Shown one piece after another: positions 32,468-41,807 of a DNA stretch of 64,000 nt. This DNA is from Streptomyces barringtoniae (lineage in GTDB: Bacteria; Actinomycetota; Actinomycetes; Streptomycetales; Streptomycetaceae). Each line of letters starts with the position of its first letter. Position 1 is the stretch's first letter. The stretch is from positions 466,111 through 530,110 of the forward strand of contig NZ_JAJHNP010000002.1 of NCBI RefSeq assembly GCF_020819595.1. The letters run 5' to 3'. A program made the translations under genes and the position numbers. A model generated the notes under the pieces. The model ran no database searches. It was not told the origin of the DNA and worked only from the letters and a program-made list of their open reading frames with translations.

Positions 32468-33832
32468 TCAGTTCCGGATGACGCCCTTGTTCCGCATGAG
32501 GAAGTCGGCCAGGTAGCCGTCGTGCGGTACCGAGGGATCCATCCAGTGGGTGTGCTGGCTTCCCAGGTACAGGTTGCTGATGGTCGGCTCGCCGAGCAGG
32601 CGGTCGATGAGCTGGGTGTCGTGGGTCATCGCGTTGAGCACGAGCGTGTTCTTCAGCGGCTCCGTGCCGGCCTCGGGCGTCCACGGCGCGATCCACACGC
32701 AGGGGAACGGCAGTTCCACACCTGCCTGCGGAGCGGCTGGATCGTCGAGTTGGTGGACGGCCGGCATCAGCGCGGCGCTCCCGTCCCCGAGTTCGCCCAC
32801 GACGCCGTCGCCGCCGAGCCAGGGCCGGGCGCCGGCCGCCTTCTTCAGCAGGTACGTTTCGATCGCCTTGGCGACCGCGACCGGTTGTACGGGGAGTACG
32901 GCCTTGTCGTCCTCGGGCGGCAAGGGCGTCGCGGCGGACAGCCGCGCCGCGACCGCCTCGGCGAGCGGAGTCGGGTCGCCCTCCACGAAGATGGCTGTCG
33001 TGTTCACGCATCCGGTCCCGCCGTGGCCGCTCACGGATGAGACGATCACGTCCAGGTGGTCGCGCCAGTCCACGTCGGCCGTGATGAGGATCTTCGACCG
33101 ACCCGGCCCCTGCGGCAGCACCGTCGCGGCCTCGCCGTACTTGCGGGTCACCTCTTCGCCGCCGTACACCATCCCCAGGTCGGCGCCGTGCAGGATGGCG
33201 TCGGCACCGGCGTGGTCGGTGGGCAGGAGCACCACCTGGTCGTCGGCGAATCCCGCGCTCCGCAGTGCCGCCACGAGCCGGTGCGGGGTGAAGGGATCGC
33301 GGCTCGACGGGCGGACGGCGACGCGGTAGCCCAGCGCCATTGCCTCCGGCCAGATGCTGTGGGTGCCGGGGTGGTTGCCCGCGGCGTGCACGGCGAACAC
33401 GTCTCCGCGCCGTGTCCACACCGAACGCCCGGTCCGCGTCAGCGGATCGCGCCAGTTGTCGACCGCCCCCCGCGGGCGCGCGTACTGGACGCTCGCATGA
33501 GCCTTCGCCACCCGCTCGGCGACCGTCGTGGTCGCCGTGACGACGGAGGAGATCGGGACGCCACCGACCCTGCTGACAGCGTGTTGATACTCCTCGACGG
33601 TCAGGCCGTCGATCGTCGCGGTCGCGAAGAGCTTGGCCGCACGGATCAGCGCGTCGGCCCGTTCGTCGGCCGGCATGCCGCTGCCCCGGCGCAGCGCCGC
33701 CATGGTGCGGTTGACGTACAACGGCGGCACGAGGCTCAGTTCCGCGAGGGCAGTGCCTGCCACATCGGTGACCGTCTGTATGTTCCTGGAGCGGTAGGCA
33801 CCCGTTGCACCGAGCGCGGGCAGGTCGATCAT
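32468..33832 (-). CDS. EhpG/LuxC-like acyl reductase
   Basis: The 454-residue protein of the aldehyde-dehydrogenase superfamily has the catalytic Cys275 in VSGHGGTGCVNTTAIFV and a cofactor region AVHAAGNHPGTHSIWPEAMA. This matches LuxC-type acyl reductases, which take an activated carboxylate and reduce it to the aldehyde with NADPH. Its ATG overlaps the stop of the LuxE/EhpF-like gene (TGATG). In Pantoea, EhpF and EhpG form an equivalent pair for griseoluteic acid. I infer reduction of one carboxylate of phenazine-1,6-dicarboxylate. Confidence 0.85.
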   Translation of the reverse strand: MIDLPALGATGAYRSRNIQTVTDVAGTALAELSLVPPLYVNRTMAALRRGSGMPADERADALIRAAKLFATATIDGLTVEEYQHAVSRVGGVPISSVVTATTTVAERVAKAHASVQYARPRGAVDNWRDPLTRTGRSVWTRRGDVFAVHAAGNHPGTHSIWPEAMALGYRVAVRPSSRDPFTPHRLVAALRSAGFADDQVVLLPTDHAGADAILHGADLGMVYGGEEVTRKYGEAATVLPQGPGRSKILITADVDWRDHLDVIVSSVSGHGGTGCVNTTAIFVEGDPTPLAEAVAARLSAATPLPPEDDKAVLPVQPVAVAKAIETYLLKKAAGARPWLGGDGVVGELGDGSAALMPAVHQLDDPAAPQAGVELPFPCVWIAPWTPEAGTEPLKNTLVLNAMTHDTQLIDRLLGEPTISNLYLGSQHTHWMDPSVPHDGYLADFLMRNKGVIRN

Positions 33833-34932
33833 CAGTAAACCCCCTCGATGACGTTCTCGTCCTCGAAGACCGCGATCGTGGAGATGTCGGCGACCGAGTC
33901 CCCGACCAAGCCGTTCACCTGAGGAATCCGAGTGGCGAGGTCACGTTCCAGGTTGCTGGGCAGCAGGAAGGACTTGCTGACGTGGTTGACCAGCACCCGG
34001 CCCCGCTCTCCGTAGGACACCGGCTCGAGGCTCTTCGGATCGACGACCGTGAAGGTCACGTAGGGGGAGAACGAGTCGAAGACACACGGATCGTCGACGG
34101 AGATCCCGGCGCGCTCGCCCGCGACCCCGATGATCATCGTGCTTCCGTACTCGCCGCACAGCGCGACCTCGGGGAACACCTCGGTCTTGAAGAGGTGCCG
34201 GGTGTCGGCGTCCATCTGAGTGCCTCCCCACCTGATGCACTTCACCCGCTCGTTCACCAGGGCGACCAGCTTCTCGTCCCTGGCCAGCCGTTCCAGCAGC
34301 GGGGGCGTGATGGTGAGCAGGCCGATGTCCTGCGTTCGCAGGACGTCGGCGGCCTGGTCGATGAGGTGCTGGGCGTAGGCGTCGACCTGCCCGAACTGAC
34401 CGTCGGCGATGAGCCGTTTCACCCAGCGCGGATCGAGGTCGATCGTGAAGCCATGGCGGCCGTGCGTCACGGCGTGCTGCCGGAACAGGGTGCCCACGAC
34501 GTGCGGCCCGGTCGGGATGACTCCCAGCCAGTTCCCTCCGCGCGGCACACCGTGGCGGTCCAGGTTCGCGTTGCTCCAGCTCACCATGCGGTCAAGCCAG
34601 TCCCGCATCAGAACGACCCGCTTCGGAGCGCCGGTGGTGCCGCCGCTTTCGAAGAACCCGACCACGTCGGGCTGGTTTCCGTATCCCCTGGGAACCAGGT
34701 CCTCGCCACGGACGTCGCGAAGCTCCGCGGCCACGTTCGGGAAGAGCCGGAGGTCCTCGTGCGTCTTGACATCGGCTCGCGGATCGAAGCCGAGAGTAGC
34801 GGCTCGGTCCAGCCAGAACTTGCAGCCGGTCTCGGGATTGAAGTGCCACTCCATGGCGGCACGGATGAACTCGTCCGGATCGGGCTGGACGTCGAACGGA
34901 AGATCCAGGATCTGGTCTGCGGTAAGCGGCAT
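33832..34932 (-). CDS. EhpF/LuxE-like adenylating enzyme
   Basis: ATG 34932 with GAGGAAGAG upstream gives 366 residues, and the longer frame to 35085 is rejected as unconserved N-terminal sequence. The AMP-binding loop FFESGGTTGAPKR lies at residues 93-105, followed by CGEYGSTMIIGVAGERAGIS and ERGRVLVNHVS. It is shorter than usual ANL enzymes, as for LuxE and EhpF, lacking the mobile C-terminal domain. It would activate an aromatic carboxylate as the adenylate or acyl-enzyme for the LuxC-like partner encoded directly downstream. Confidence 0.85.
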   Translation of the reverse strand: MPLTADQILDLPFDVQPDPDEFIRAAMEWHFNPETGCKFWLDRAATLGFDPRADVKTHEDLRLFPNVAAELRDVRGEDLVPRGYGNQPDVVGFFESGGTTGAPKRVVLMRDWLDRMVSWSNANLDRHGVPRGGNWLGVIPTGPHVVGTLFRQHAVTHGRHGFTIDLDPRWVKRLIADGQFGQVDAYAQHLIDQAADVLRTQDIGLLTITPPLLERLARDEKLVALVNERVKCIRWGGTQMDADTRHLFKTEVFPEVALCGEYGSTMIIGVAGERAGISVDDPCVFDSFSPYVTFTVVDPKSLEPVSYGERGRVLVNHVSKSFLLPSNLERDLATRIPQVNGLVGDSVADISTIAVFEDENVIEGVY

Positions 34933-35038
34933 TGTCTCTTCCTCATGGAAAGGGTCGGGCGTATCCGGGCACGACGACGATGCCGCCGAAGCCGTGAAAG
35001 GCGGTGAGCGCCAGGAGGGTTTGTCGAAGGAGCGGGGA

Positions 35039-35707
35039 CTACGGTTGCAGCCGGCTCGTACGCCACTCGAGCGAGTCGCGGTCATAGCGCAGCCTGCGGT
35101 GCAGCCGGTCCGAGCTCGCGGACCAGAATTCGACGACGTCGGGCTGCAGCCGGTAGCCGACGAAGAACTCCGGCCGGGGCTGGGGCTCCCCGGTCAGCTC
35201 CAGGCTGCGTGCCCTGGCGCGCAGGACCTCGACGTCCTCCAGGTCCTCCAGTGGCTCACTCTGCTGAGTGACCGTCGACATGGCGTGCAACGGAATCGGC
35301 CGGGCGGACCACAGGGCGTCCGACTCCGCGTCGGGCAGCAGCTCGACCGGACCGGAGAGAATGATCTGCTGACCGGTCTCCCTCCAGTACAGCAAACCCG
35401 ACGCCCACCCCGTAGCAGCGAGTTCGCGTCCCTTCTGGCTGCAGCTGTGGCTGGTGAACACCACACCGAGGTCAGTGACATCGGTGATGGCGACTATCCG
35501 GTTGGAGGCGCGGCCGCGGGAGTCCGCAGTGGCCAGCGCCAGCGCGCTGGGCTCGCGGACTCCGATTTCCCGTGCCTCGGAAAGCCAGCTGCGCACCAGC
35601 TGGAGAGGCTCCGACGGCGGCTGGTCGTACTCGGGAAAGGGGAGGTCGACCTTCCCGCTGAGGGACTCGTATCCACTTGCGTCCATGAAAGGGCCCCCGC
35701 TAGACAT
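35039..35707 (-). CDS. phzG: Phenazine biosynthesis FMN oxidase PhzG
   Basis: The 222-residue protein of the pyridoxamine-phosphate oxidase fold reads SALALATADSRGRASNRIVA, then VVFTSHSCSQKGRELAATG and WASGLLYWRETGQQIILSG. It ends PDVVEFWSASSDRLHRRLRY. PhzG aromatises hexahydrophenazine intermediates using FMN. ATG 35707 sits inside the end of phzF, so the genes overlap by eight bases. A second methionine 13 codons on (MDASGYES) is an alternative start. Confidence 0.92.
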   Translation of the reverse strand: MSSGGPFMDASGYESLSGKVDLPFPEYDQPPSEPLQLVRSWLSEAREIGVREPSALALATADSRGRASNRIVAITDVTDLGVVFTSHSCSQKGRELAATGWASGLLYWRETGQQIILSGPVELLPDAESDALWSARPIPLHAMSTVTQQSEPLEDLEDVEVLRARARSLELTGEPQPRPEFFVGYRLQPDVVEFWSASSDRLHRRLRYDRDSLEWRTSRLQP

Positions 35708-36533
35708 TGATTGTTCCCTCGGCAACCATGACGGCGTGCCCGCCGACGTGGACCGAGCTGATTGACTCGCCGACCCCCTCGGCGGTCGCCCTCATGACCG
35801 ACGGGCGTCCCATTTCCACGCCCTGGGTAATTTTGATCTCCTGCCCGTACTCGGCGAACCCGTGTCGGGCCAGGTGAATCGCGAGAGGCCCGGCAGCGGA
35901 ACCGGTCGCCGCGTCCTCGACCACACCGTAGGCGGGGGAGAACATCCGCGTCCGCCAACCCCCGTCTGCCTTGGCGAAGCAGTTGGCGGCCATATCGGGG
36001 AAGCGCGAGAGGGCGCGATGATCCGGGTGGAGAGCGGAAAGCGCCTCAACGTCGCTCAACCCCACGAAAACGTGACGCGGCCCGTTGTGGTAGATCTCGA
36101 CCGGAGCCGTCGACGACCCGACCCCGAGGGCGGCCAGGAGTTCCGTGGCGAGATCGTAGGGCTTCGAACTGGGAACCGGCTGCTCCATCTGGACCCACGC
36201 GGCGCCGTCGCGGCTGCCCAGCTCGAACGGGATGACACCCATCGCGGTCTCCAGCTGCAGCCTGTCGCGTCCCCAGGTCCGACCGAGCGCGAAGGCTGTG
36301 CCGAGCATCGGGTGGCCGGCGAACGGCAGTTCGTTCACCGGGGTGAAGATCCTGATCCGTGCGTCGCCGTCCTGCTCGGCCGGCAGCACGAAGGTGACCT
36401 CGGAGAGGTTCATCTCCTTCGCGATGCGTTGCATCGTCTCACCGGTCAGATCCTCGCTGTCGAAGAAGACGGCGACCGGGTTGCCCAGCAGCGGCTCGCT
36501 GGCAAAAGCGTCTACGACCATGTATCGGTGCAT
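35700..36533 (-). CDS. phzF: Phenazine biosynthesis isomerase PhzF
   Basis: The 277-residue protein starts MHRYMVVDAFASEPLLGNPV. The catalytic glutamate is conserved at position 45 (AKEMNLSEVTFVLP), as is the DapF-like substrate loop AYGVVEDAATGSAAGPLAIH. PhzF isomerises trans-2,3-dihydro-3-hydroxyanthranilate to the reactive ketone that dimerises. The length matches Pseudomonas PhzF (278). Its ATG overlaps the previous gene's stop by one base (TAATG). Confidence 0.96.
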   Translation of the reverse strand: MHRYMVVDAFASEPLLGNPVAVFFDSEDLTGETMQRIAKEMNLSEVTFVLPAEQDGDARIRIFTPVNELPFAGHPMLGTAFALGRTWGRDRLQLETAMGVIPFELGSRDGAAWVQMEQPVPSSKPYDLATELLAALGVGSSTAPVEIYHNGPRHVFVGLSDVEALSALHPDHRALSRFPDMAANCFAKADGGWRTRMFSPAYGVVEDAATGSAAGPLAIHLARHGFAEYGQEIKITQGVEMGRPSVMRATAEGVGESISSVHVGGHAVMVAEGTINV

Positions 36534-36886
36534 TACCGGCGCTCCAGGGCTTGTGCCGGTACCGAGGGCCCGGCGGAGAAGGCGAGGCCGAGCGAGTCGA
36601 TCCCCTCGGCCACCGCTGCGACGTCGAAGCTGGTGCGGTGGTCGGGTGCGTACCCGATCAGCTCGGCCGCCCGGTTGGGGGGCAGCTGCTGATCTGCCGG
36701 AACGTCCGAGTCCCACCACATGACCGCGCCCCAACGGCCGCGTTCACGGTCGGCGATCCACAGCTTCAGACGCAGTCCCTTGACCTCGTGCCACGGCTCG
36801 ACGGAGCCGTCACGAAGATCCTCCTCCAGGGATTCGACGGTCTGGTGGGACCTGGCCAGATCCCACCAGACGACATCCACTCTCAT
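36533..36886 (-). CDS. Small conserved-context protein in the phz operon
   Basis: The 117-residue protein reads [20 protein letters not shown], then HEVKGLRLKLWIADRERGRW and GAVMWWDSDVPADQQLPPN. I do not recognise the family. The size and strand-helix-strand look suggest a ferredoxin-like alpha/beta-barrel monomer of the YdhR/DUF type, but this is a guess. The gene overlaps phzE by four bases and phzF by one, so its product is coupled to the core enzymes and is unlikely to be accidental. Confidence 0.75.
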   Translation of the reverse strand: MRVDVVWWDLARSHQTVESLEEDLRDGSVEPWHEVKGLRLKLWIADRERGRWGAVMWWDSDVPADQQLPPNRAAELIGYAPDHRTSFDVAAVAEGIDSLGLAFSAGPSVPAQALERR

Positions 36887-38748
36887 CGGCCGAGCACCCC
36901 CTGTATCGCCTCTCGGATGATCCGCGGGCCGTCGACGGTGAGCACCGACTCGGCGTGGAACTGAACCGAGGCGAAGCCCGGCCCGCGTAGCGCGTTCACC
37001 TCGCCGGTCTCCTGGTCTCGGCTCACCTCGACCACGCCGATCCCTTCGACGGCGCGCTCGCTCACCGTGCTGTGCGCGGCGAACGTGTTGTAGAAGCCCA
37101 CTCGTTCGGGCACGCCGAACAGTTCGATCTCACGCTGTACGCCCTGGTTGGGTACCTCGCGGCGGTGCAGCTCGAAGCCGAGCTTCGTGCTGAGTACCTG
37201 ATGGCTCAGGCACACGGCCAGCATCGGCCGGCGACTCGCCAGCGCGGTGTCGATCGACTGCCGCAGCTTGGCGATCTTGGGGTGGGAGGTCATCCGCGGA
37301 TCTCCCGGACCGGGGCCGAAGACCGTCAGGTCGTACGCCGCCACGTCGTACGACTCGTCGAAGCGGCGGACCTCCACGGACAACCCCAGTGACCGCAACT
37401 GCTGGTCGAGCATCGCGGTGAAGGTGTCCTCCGCGTCCACGACCAGTGCCGTCACGCCGTCCAGCGACGCCCCGGCCGACGGGCGGTCATCCTTGTCCCG
37501 GAGCCAGAAGTCCGCGATCCCCTCGTTGCGGCGCTCCAGGGCGGCGCGGACCTCCGGGTTGGCCGCGTAGCCGGATGAACGGTCGGACTTGAGCGCGTTG
37601 AGCAGGGTGGCCAGCTTGATGTGGGTCTCGGCGGCCTCAGCCATCGGGTCGGAGTGGCGCACCAGTGTGGCCCCCACGGAGATGTTCATCCGGCCGCCGG
37701 GATCGATGTCGGCCGTCCGGATCAGGATCGCCGAGTCAAGTGTCTGCTGTCCGGCCGCGTCCCGTCCGATCAGCGCGGCGACCCCGCTGTAGTAGCCGCG
37801 TCCTTTCGGCTCGTAGCGCGAGATGACCTTGGCGGCGCTCTCCAGCGGGCTTCCGGTGACGGTCGGGGCGAACATCGTCTCGTGCAGGACCTCGCGCACA
37901 TCGCGGTTGGTCCTGCCCTCGATCAGGTATTCGGTGTGCGCCAGCCGCGCCATTTCCTTCAGGTACGGCCCGTGGACGCGCCCGCCGTCATCGCACAGCC
38001 GGGCCATCATCTTCAGTTCCTCGTCGAGGACCATGTAGAGCTCGTCGGTCTCCTTGGTGTCGGCGAGGAACTCCATGACCCCCTGCAAGCTGGGGCCGCC
38101 GGACGGATACCGGTACGTTCCGCTGATCGGGTTCATGACGGCCGTGCCGCCGACGAGCGAGACGTGGCGCTCCGGTGTCGCACCGACGAGAGTGTTGCGG
38201 CCGGTGTGGATGATGAAGGTCCAGTAGGCCTTCTCCTCGCGCTCCAACAGCCGCCGGAAGAACGACAGGGCGCTGGTCGGCGAGTAGTCGCCGATGTCCG
38301 CGACGAACGAGCGCTTCATCACGAAGTTGGCACCCTCGCCGGTGCCGATCTCCTCGGTGACGATCTGACGCACCATCTGCGCATAGGCGTCGTCGTCCAT
38401 GTCGAAGTGTCCGTCGGTCAGTTCCGTCGGGACCTGCGGGAAGCCGGCGAGCGCTTCGGCGACCGGCACCGTGTCGCGAGCGGTGAGGCTCATCGCGAGC
38501 AGGGGCGTGGCGTCGTCCCGCGCGGCGAAGCCGCGATCGGCCAGTTGCCGGTAGGGGACGAGCACCAGCGTGTCGAGCGCGGGACCCGGCCCGGAGTCGT
38601 CGGCCAACGGGATGTCGTCCAGCGACTTGTACTCCGCCACCTGGCCGGTCAGGATGTCCAGCGTGCCGGCGGAGCCGCTTTCGGGACGGTGGATGATCGC
38701 GAAGGCGGGCAGTTCCAGCCCGAGGACCTGCTCAAGCAGAGCACTCAT
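36883..38748 (-). CDS. phzE: 2-Amino-2-desoxyisochorismate synthase PhzE
   Basis: The 621-residue fused enzyme has an N-terminal chorismate-utilising domain ([39 protein letters not shown], and [20 protein letters not shown]) and a C-terminal glutamine amidotransferase with the nucleophile in [19 protein letters not shown]. It converts chorismate plus glutamine to ADIC, the entry step of phenazine synthesis. ATG 38748 overlaps the phzD stop (ATGA). The upstream continuation to 38928 lies inside phzD and is a shadow. Confidence 0.96.
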   Translation of the reverse strand: MSALLEQVLGLELPAFAIIHRPESGSAGTLDILTGQVAEYKSLDDIPLADDSGPGPALDTLVLVPYRQLADRGFAARDDATPLLAMSLTARDTVPVAEALAGFPQVPTELTDGHFDMDDDAYAQMVRQIVTEEIGTGEGANFVMKRSFVADIGDYSPTSALSFFRRLLEREEKAYWTFIIHTGRNTLVGATPERHVSLVGGTAVMNPISGTYRYPSGGPSLQGVMEFLADTKETDELYMVLDEELKMMARLCDDGGRVHGPYLKEMARLAHTEYLIEGRTNRDVREVLHETMFAPTVTGSPLESAAKVISRYEPKGRGYYSGVAALIGRDAAGQQTLDSAILIRTADIDPGGRMNISVGATLVRHSDPMAEAAETHIKLATLLNALKSDRSSGYAANPEVRAALERRNEGIADFWLRDKDDRPSAGASLDGVTALVVDAEDTFTAMLDQQLRSLGLSVEVRRFDESYDVAAYDLTVFGPGPGDPRMTSHPKIAKLRQSIDTALASRRPMLAVCLSHQVLSTKLGFELHRREVPNQGVQREIELFGVPERVGFYNTFAAHSTVSERAVEGIGVVEVSRDQETGEVNALRGPGFASVQFHAESVLTVDGPRIIREAIQGVLGR

Positions 38749-39368
38749 GCGAGCACGTCCTCGGTTCGGACCACCATGGCGCAGCACCGTGCCGCGTATT
38801 CGAGGGTCATTTTGTGGCGGTCTTCGGAGAAGTCGCCGAGCGCGTCGGCGACCAGGAAGGGCTGGAGGTCGTTGGAGAAGGCCTCCAAAGCGGTCGACAG
38901 CACACCGATGTGCGCGTAGACGCCGCAAATGATCAACTGATCACGTTGAAGCGCGCGCATACGCTGCAGCAGCTCCGACCCGAAGAACGCACTGTAGCGC
39001 CATTTCGTGCTCATCCAGTCGTCCGCGTCGGGTTCGAGTTCGGGAACTACCGCGCGTTCGGACTCGTCAGTGCGCATGCCGGGGCCCCAGAAGTCCTTCA
39101 GGAGTCCACGCTGCCGGTCCGTCATCCCGCCGGGCTGGGCGGTGTAGGCCACCGGCACCCCCAGCGCTCCGCAGCGCTTCTTGAGGTCGGCGATGTTACT
39201 CACCAATTCGCTGCGCATGCCCTCCTCAAAGGGCTTGAGGAAATAGCTCTGCATGTCGTGGATGAGGAGCACCGCCCGATCCGGGTCGACGGTCCAGCGC
39301 ACGGTGTTTTCCGGCAGCGCATCCCTCGGCGGCAGTCTGTAAGGCGCGATCGGCGGTATTCCCGTCAT
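38745..39368 (-). CDS. phzD: Isochorismatase-like hydrolase PhzD
   Basis: The 207-residue protein begins [20 protein letters not shown]. The catalytic aspartate is at position 38 ([13 protein letters not shown]), as in Pseudomonas PhzD, and the [19 protein letters not shown] block holds the later active-site loop. It hydrolyses the enol ether of ADIC to trans-2,3-dihydro-3-hydroxyanthranilate and pyruvate. ATG 39368 follows GGGAGGC. It lies 24 bases downstream of phzC. Confidence 0.96.
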   Translation of the reverse strand: MTGIPPIAPYRLPPRDALPENTVRWTVDPDRAVLLIHDMQSYFLKPFEEGMRSELVSNIADLKKRCGALGVPVAYTAQPGGMTDRQRGLLKDFWGPGMRTDESERAVVPELEPDADDWMSTKWRYSAFFGSELLQRMRALQRDQLIICGVYAHIGVLSTALEAFSNDLQPFLVADALGDFSEDRHKMTLEYAARCCAMVVRTEDVLA

Positions 39369-39392
39369 CAAAAGCCTCCCTCTCTAGGAATC

Positions 39393-40574
39393 TCAGTACT
39401 CGGACCACGCCGAGACCACCTTGATGGCCTGGGGGGTGTTGAGTCGCGGATCACACAGGCTGGTGACGGGGCCCGACCCCAGCTCGGCCGTGTCCAGCAC
39501 GCACTCGGTCACGTCGTCGGGGGTCGCCTCGAGGTGAAGCCCCCCGGCCGGAACCCCCGCCAGGTCCAGGACCCGCCGGAAGCCGCGGACTTCCCGGGCG
39601 ACGGTTTCCACGAGCCGGTACTTGGTGCCGTCAGCCGCGCAATCGGTGTTCCCGTGCATCGGGTCGCTGAGCCAGATCACCGGGTGCCCGGCCGACTGCA
39701 CAGCCTCGACGAGCCGGGGCAGCCTGTCAGCGACGAGGTCGGCGCCCATGCGCACGATGAGTGAAAGCCGGCCCGGCTCCCGCTCCGGGTCCAACCGGTC
39801 GCACAGCTCGACGATCTCGCCGGCGGTCATTGACGGGCCGACCTTGCAGGCGACCGGGTTGACCACCTGGGCGAGCAGTGCGACGTGCGGGCCGTCGATC
39901 TGCCGGGTCCGCTCGCCGATCCACGGCCAGTGGGTGGAGCTGAGCAAGGGCCGACCGCCGTCGAGCTCTCGGAGCATCGACATCTCATAGTCCAGGAGCA
40001 GCGCTTCATGGCTGGTCCAGACAGCAGATCCGTCAAGCCGAGGCGCTGACCCGACCCACCCGAGCTGCGTCATGATCTCCCGCGCCGCCATGTAGCCCGT
40101 GAGCATGCGCAGTGGATCGGGACGCCGGCTCTCGTGGGTAGGCTCCGGCCCGTTGATCATGTGCCCGAAGAAGGACGGCAGTTCGGCATCGCCGATTTTT
40201 TCGACCTGGCTGGAGCGGGGCTTGGAGAACTGTCCTGCGATCCGCCCGACCCGCAGGGTCTGCTTGCCGGTGGCGGTCTCCAGGCTCTGGGCGAGCAGGT
40301 CGATGAGTTCGGTCTTGGCTTGAATGTGCCCAGCGGTGCACTCGGCTGGGTCCTCCGCACAATCCCCGGCCTGCAGCACCTGCGTCTCGCCGGCGGCGAC
40401 GCGGGCCAGGTGGGAGCGGAGGTTCTCTACCTGCGCCGCGGTCACCAGCGGTGTGACGGATGACAGCATCGCTCGTACGAGCTCGACCTGTGAGGGATTG
40501 TCCCATTCGGGCTGGTGGCGCGCCTGGGACCTCTCGATTTCGGCAAGGATGTTTCCCACAACGACCTTCTCCAT
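39393..40574 (-). CDS. phzC: DAHP synthase class II PhzC
   Basis: The 393-residue protein starts MEKVVVGNILAEIERSQARH. Family motifs are VLQAGDCAEDPAECTAGHIQ, RVGRIAGQFSKPRSS, WTSHEALLLDYEMSMLRELD and WLSDPMHGNT. Class II (plant-type) DAHP synthases in phenazine operons are feedback-insensitive and boost shikimate flux. It lacks the long N-terminal regulatory region of the primary actinobacterial enzyme. The start ATG 40574 lies 32 bases after phzB. Confidence 0.95.
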   Translation of the reverse strand: MEKVVVGNILAEIERSQARHQPEWDNPSQVELVRAMLSSVTPLVTAAQVENLRSHLARVAAGETQVLQAGDCAEDPAECTAGHIQAKTELIDLLAQSLETATGKQTLRVGRIAGQFSKPRSSQVEKIGDAELPSFFGHMINGPEPTHESRRPDPLRMLTGYMAAREIMTQLGWVGSAPRLDGSAVWTSHEALLLDYEMSMLRELDGGRPLLSSTHWPWIGERTRQIDGPHVALLAQVVNPVACKVGPSMTAGEIVELCDRLDPEREPGRLSLIVRMGADLVADRLPRLVEAVQSAGHPVIWLSDPMHGNTDCAADGTKYRLVETVAREVRGFRRVLDLAGVPAGGLHLEATPDDVTECVLDTAELGSGPVTSLCDPRLNTPQAIKVVSAWSEY

Positions 40575-40606
40575 TGGTTGACAAGAAGACGCCCGGCGAA
40601 CGGCGT

Positions 40607-41116
40607 TCAGGTCGGTATGTCGGCCCGCTTGACCTGAGGGACGGCGATGCCCAGCGCCCTGAACTGCTGGCAGGGGTTCATGAACTCGCGCTGGCGCTTG
40701 ATCTTCCCGTTCTCGAACAGGAAGGAGTGCAGGAAGTGATTGCGGTAGTGGCCGTCGGGATAGTCGGGGAAGCGGATCGTTCCCTCGCCGTCGCATTCGA
40801 CCCAGAACTGGTTGGGGTCCTGCGTGTCGAAGATCTCGATGTTCGTCCAGGCCCAGTCGGGGAAGCACTTGAGCGACCACTGGCCGTGGTCACCCAGTCG
40901 ATCCCTGCCCGTGATGACGATCGGCTCTCCGGTTTCGGTCGTCCAGAGACCACCGGTGCCGTCCTCGGTGAACAGAAGGTGCCGGCGCAGGCGATCCTGC
41001 CCGCGGGTATTCATGTACTGCTCCACGATCGCACGGTTGCTCGCTCGCAGTTCCGCGTCGCCGCGGGAGCTCGACAACGTATCGGTGGTTTCAGCGGTGC
41101 CGGTGATGTCGACCAT
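40607..41116 (-). CDS. phzB: Phenazine-condensation enzyme PhzA/B
   Basis: The 169-residue SnoaL-like protein has the PhzA/B core: RHLLFTEDGTGGLWTTETGE, then LKCFPDWAWTNIEIFDTQDP, then YRNHFLHSFLFENGKIKRQ and REFMNPCQQFRALGI. His77 and Glu144 correspond to the catalytic His73 and Glu140 of characterised PhzB. It promotes condensation of two aminoketone molecules into the tricyclic hexahydrophenazine dicarboxylate. Only one copy is present, as is usual in actinobacteria. It is the first gene of the operon. ATG 41116 is preceded by AGGAAGAG. Confidence 0.95.
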   Translation of the reverse strand: MVDITGTAETTDTLSSSRGDAELRASNRAIVEQYMNTRGQDRLRRHLLFTEDGTGGLWTTETGEPIVITGRDRLGDHGQWSLKCFPDWAWTNIEIFDTQDPNQFWVECDGEGTIRFPDYPDGHYRNHFLHSFLFENGKIKRQREFMNPCQQFRALGIAVPQVKRADIPT

Positions 41117-41454
41117 TGGCTCTTCCTGTAGTGCCGAAGTAAAGCGGGACCACCGCGCGCACAAGGGCAGACGAAACCAGGCATGACGACGCCGAAAGAG
41201 CACAATCATGCATTGGTTCATGAGATTTCTGTTGAATCCCCTCCCGTGCACGACGGGTAGGCGAAATCTTGTTCATACCCCGGCTCGTTCGGGAAGCCGC
41301 TCACCGCTGTCTGGCCGAAAAATTCCAGCCGGTATCACCGTCTGATGGATCTGCTCCATGGCGGGCGCGAATCTGCCTGAGCACTCGTAACACGATCTTG
41401 TGGCTGTGGGCTGGTGGGCCGTGTCCGGTGTGACGATTCGTCCGTTGTGGTGGT
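41117..41454. other. Phenazine operon upstream region
   Basis: This gap should hold the promoter and operator of the phz operon. It is less GC-rich near 41200-41280. I see no consensus boxes I can defend, nor a match to the dispersed repeat. The far end runs into the IS5-type element. Confidence 0.45.
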
Positions 41455-41790
41455 GTGAGTGCACCGTGGATGGTCGATGACGAACTGTGGGCGCTGATCG
41501 AGCCGGTCCTGCCACCGTGGCCGGAGCGCTCCCCGGGACCGCGGCCGGTGGACGACCGGCTGTGCCTGCAGGGGATCCTGTTCGTGCTGTTCACGGGCAT
41601 CACGTGGCAGCAGTTGCCGCCTGAACTGGGCTTCGGCTCGGGGCAGACCTGCTGGCGCCGGCTGTGCCGGTGGAGGGAAGCGGGAGTGTTCGACCAGGTC
41701 CACCGGACACTGCTCGCGGAGCTGAACGCGGCCCGGCGGATCGACTGGGCGCGCGCCTGCGTGGACTCCTCCCACGTGCGCGCGAAAAGG
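41455..41790 (+). pseudogene. IS5-family transposase, N-terminal part
   Basis: The frame from 41455 reads MVDDELWALIEPVLPPWPER, then LCLQGILFVLFTGITWQQLP and WRRLCRWREAGVFDQVHRTL. It reaches the first catalytic Asp in RACVDSSHVRAK. Similarity stops there, where the IS110-type element begins. The remaining half is found 1.4 kb away at 43234-43716 in the same direction. The coding unit is therefore split by a nested insertion. Confidence 0.85.
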
Positions 41791-41807
41791 TGCCCCTATG
41801 GTTTTCG

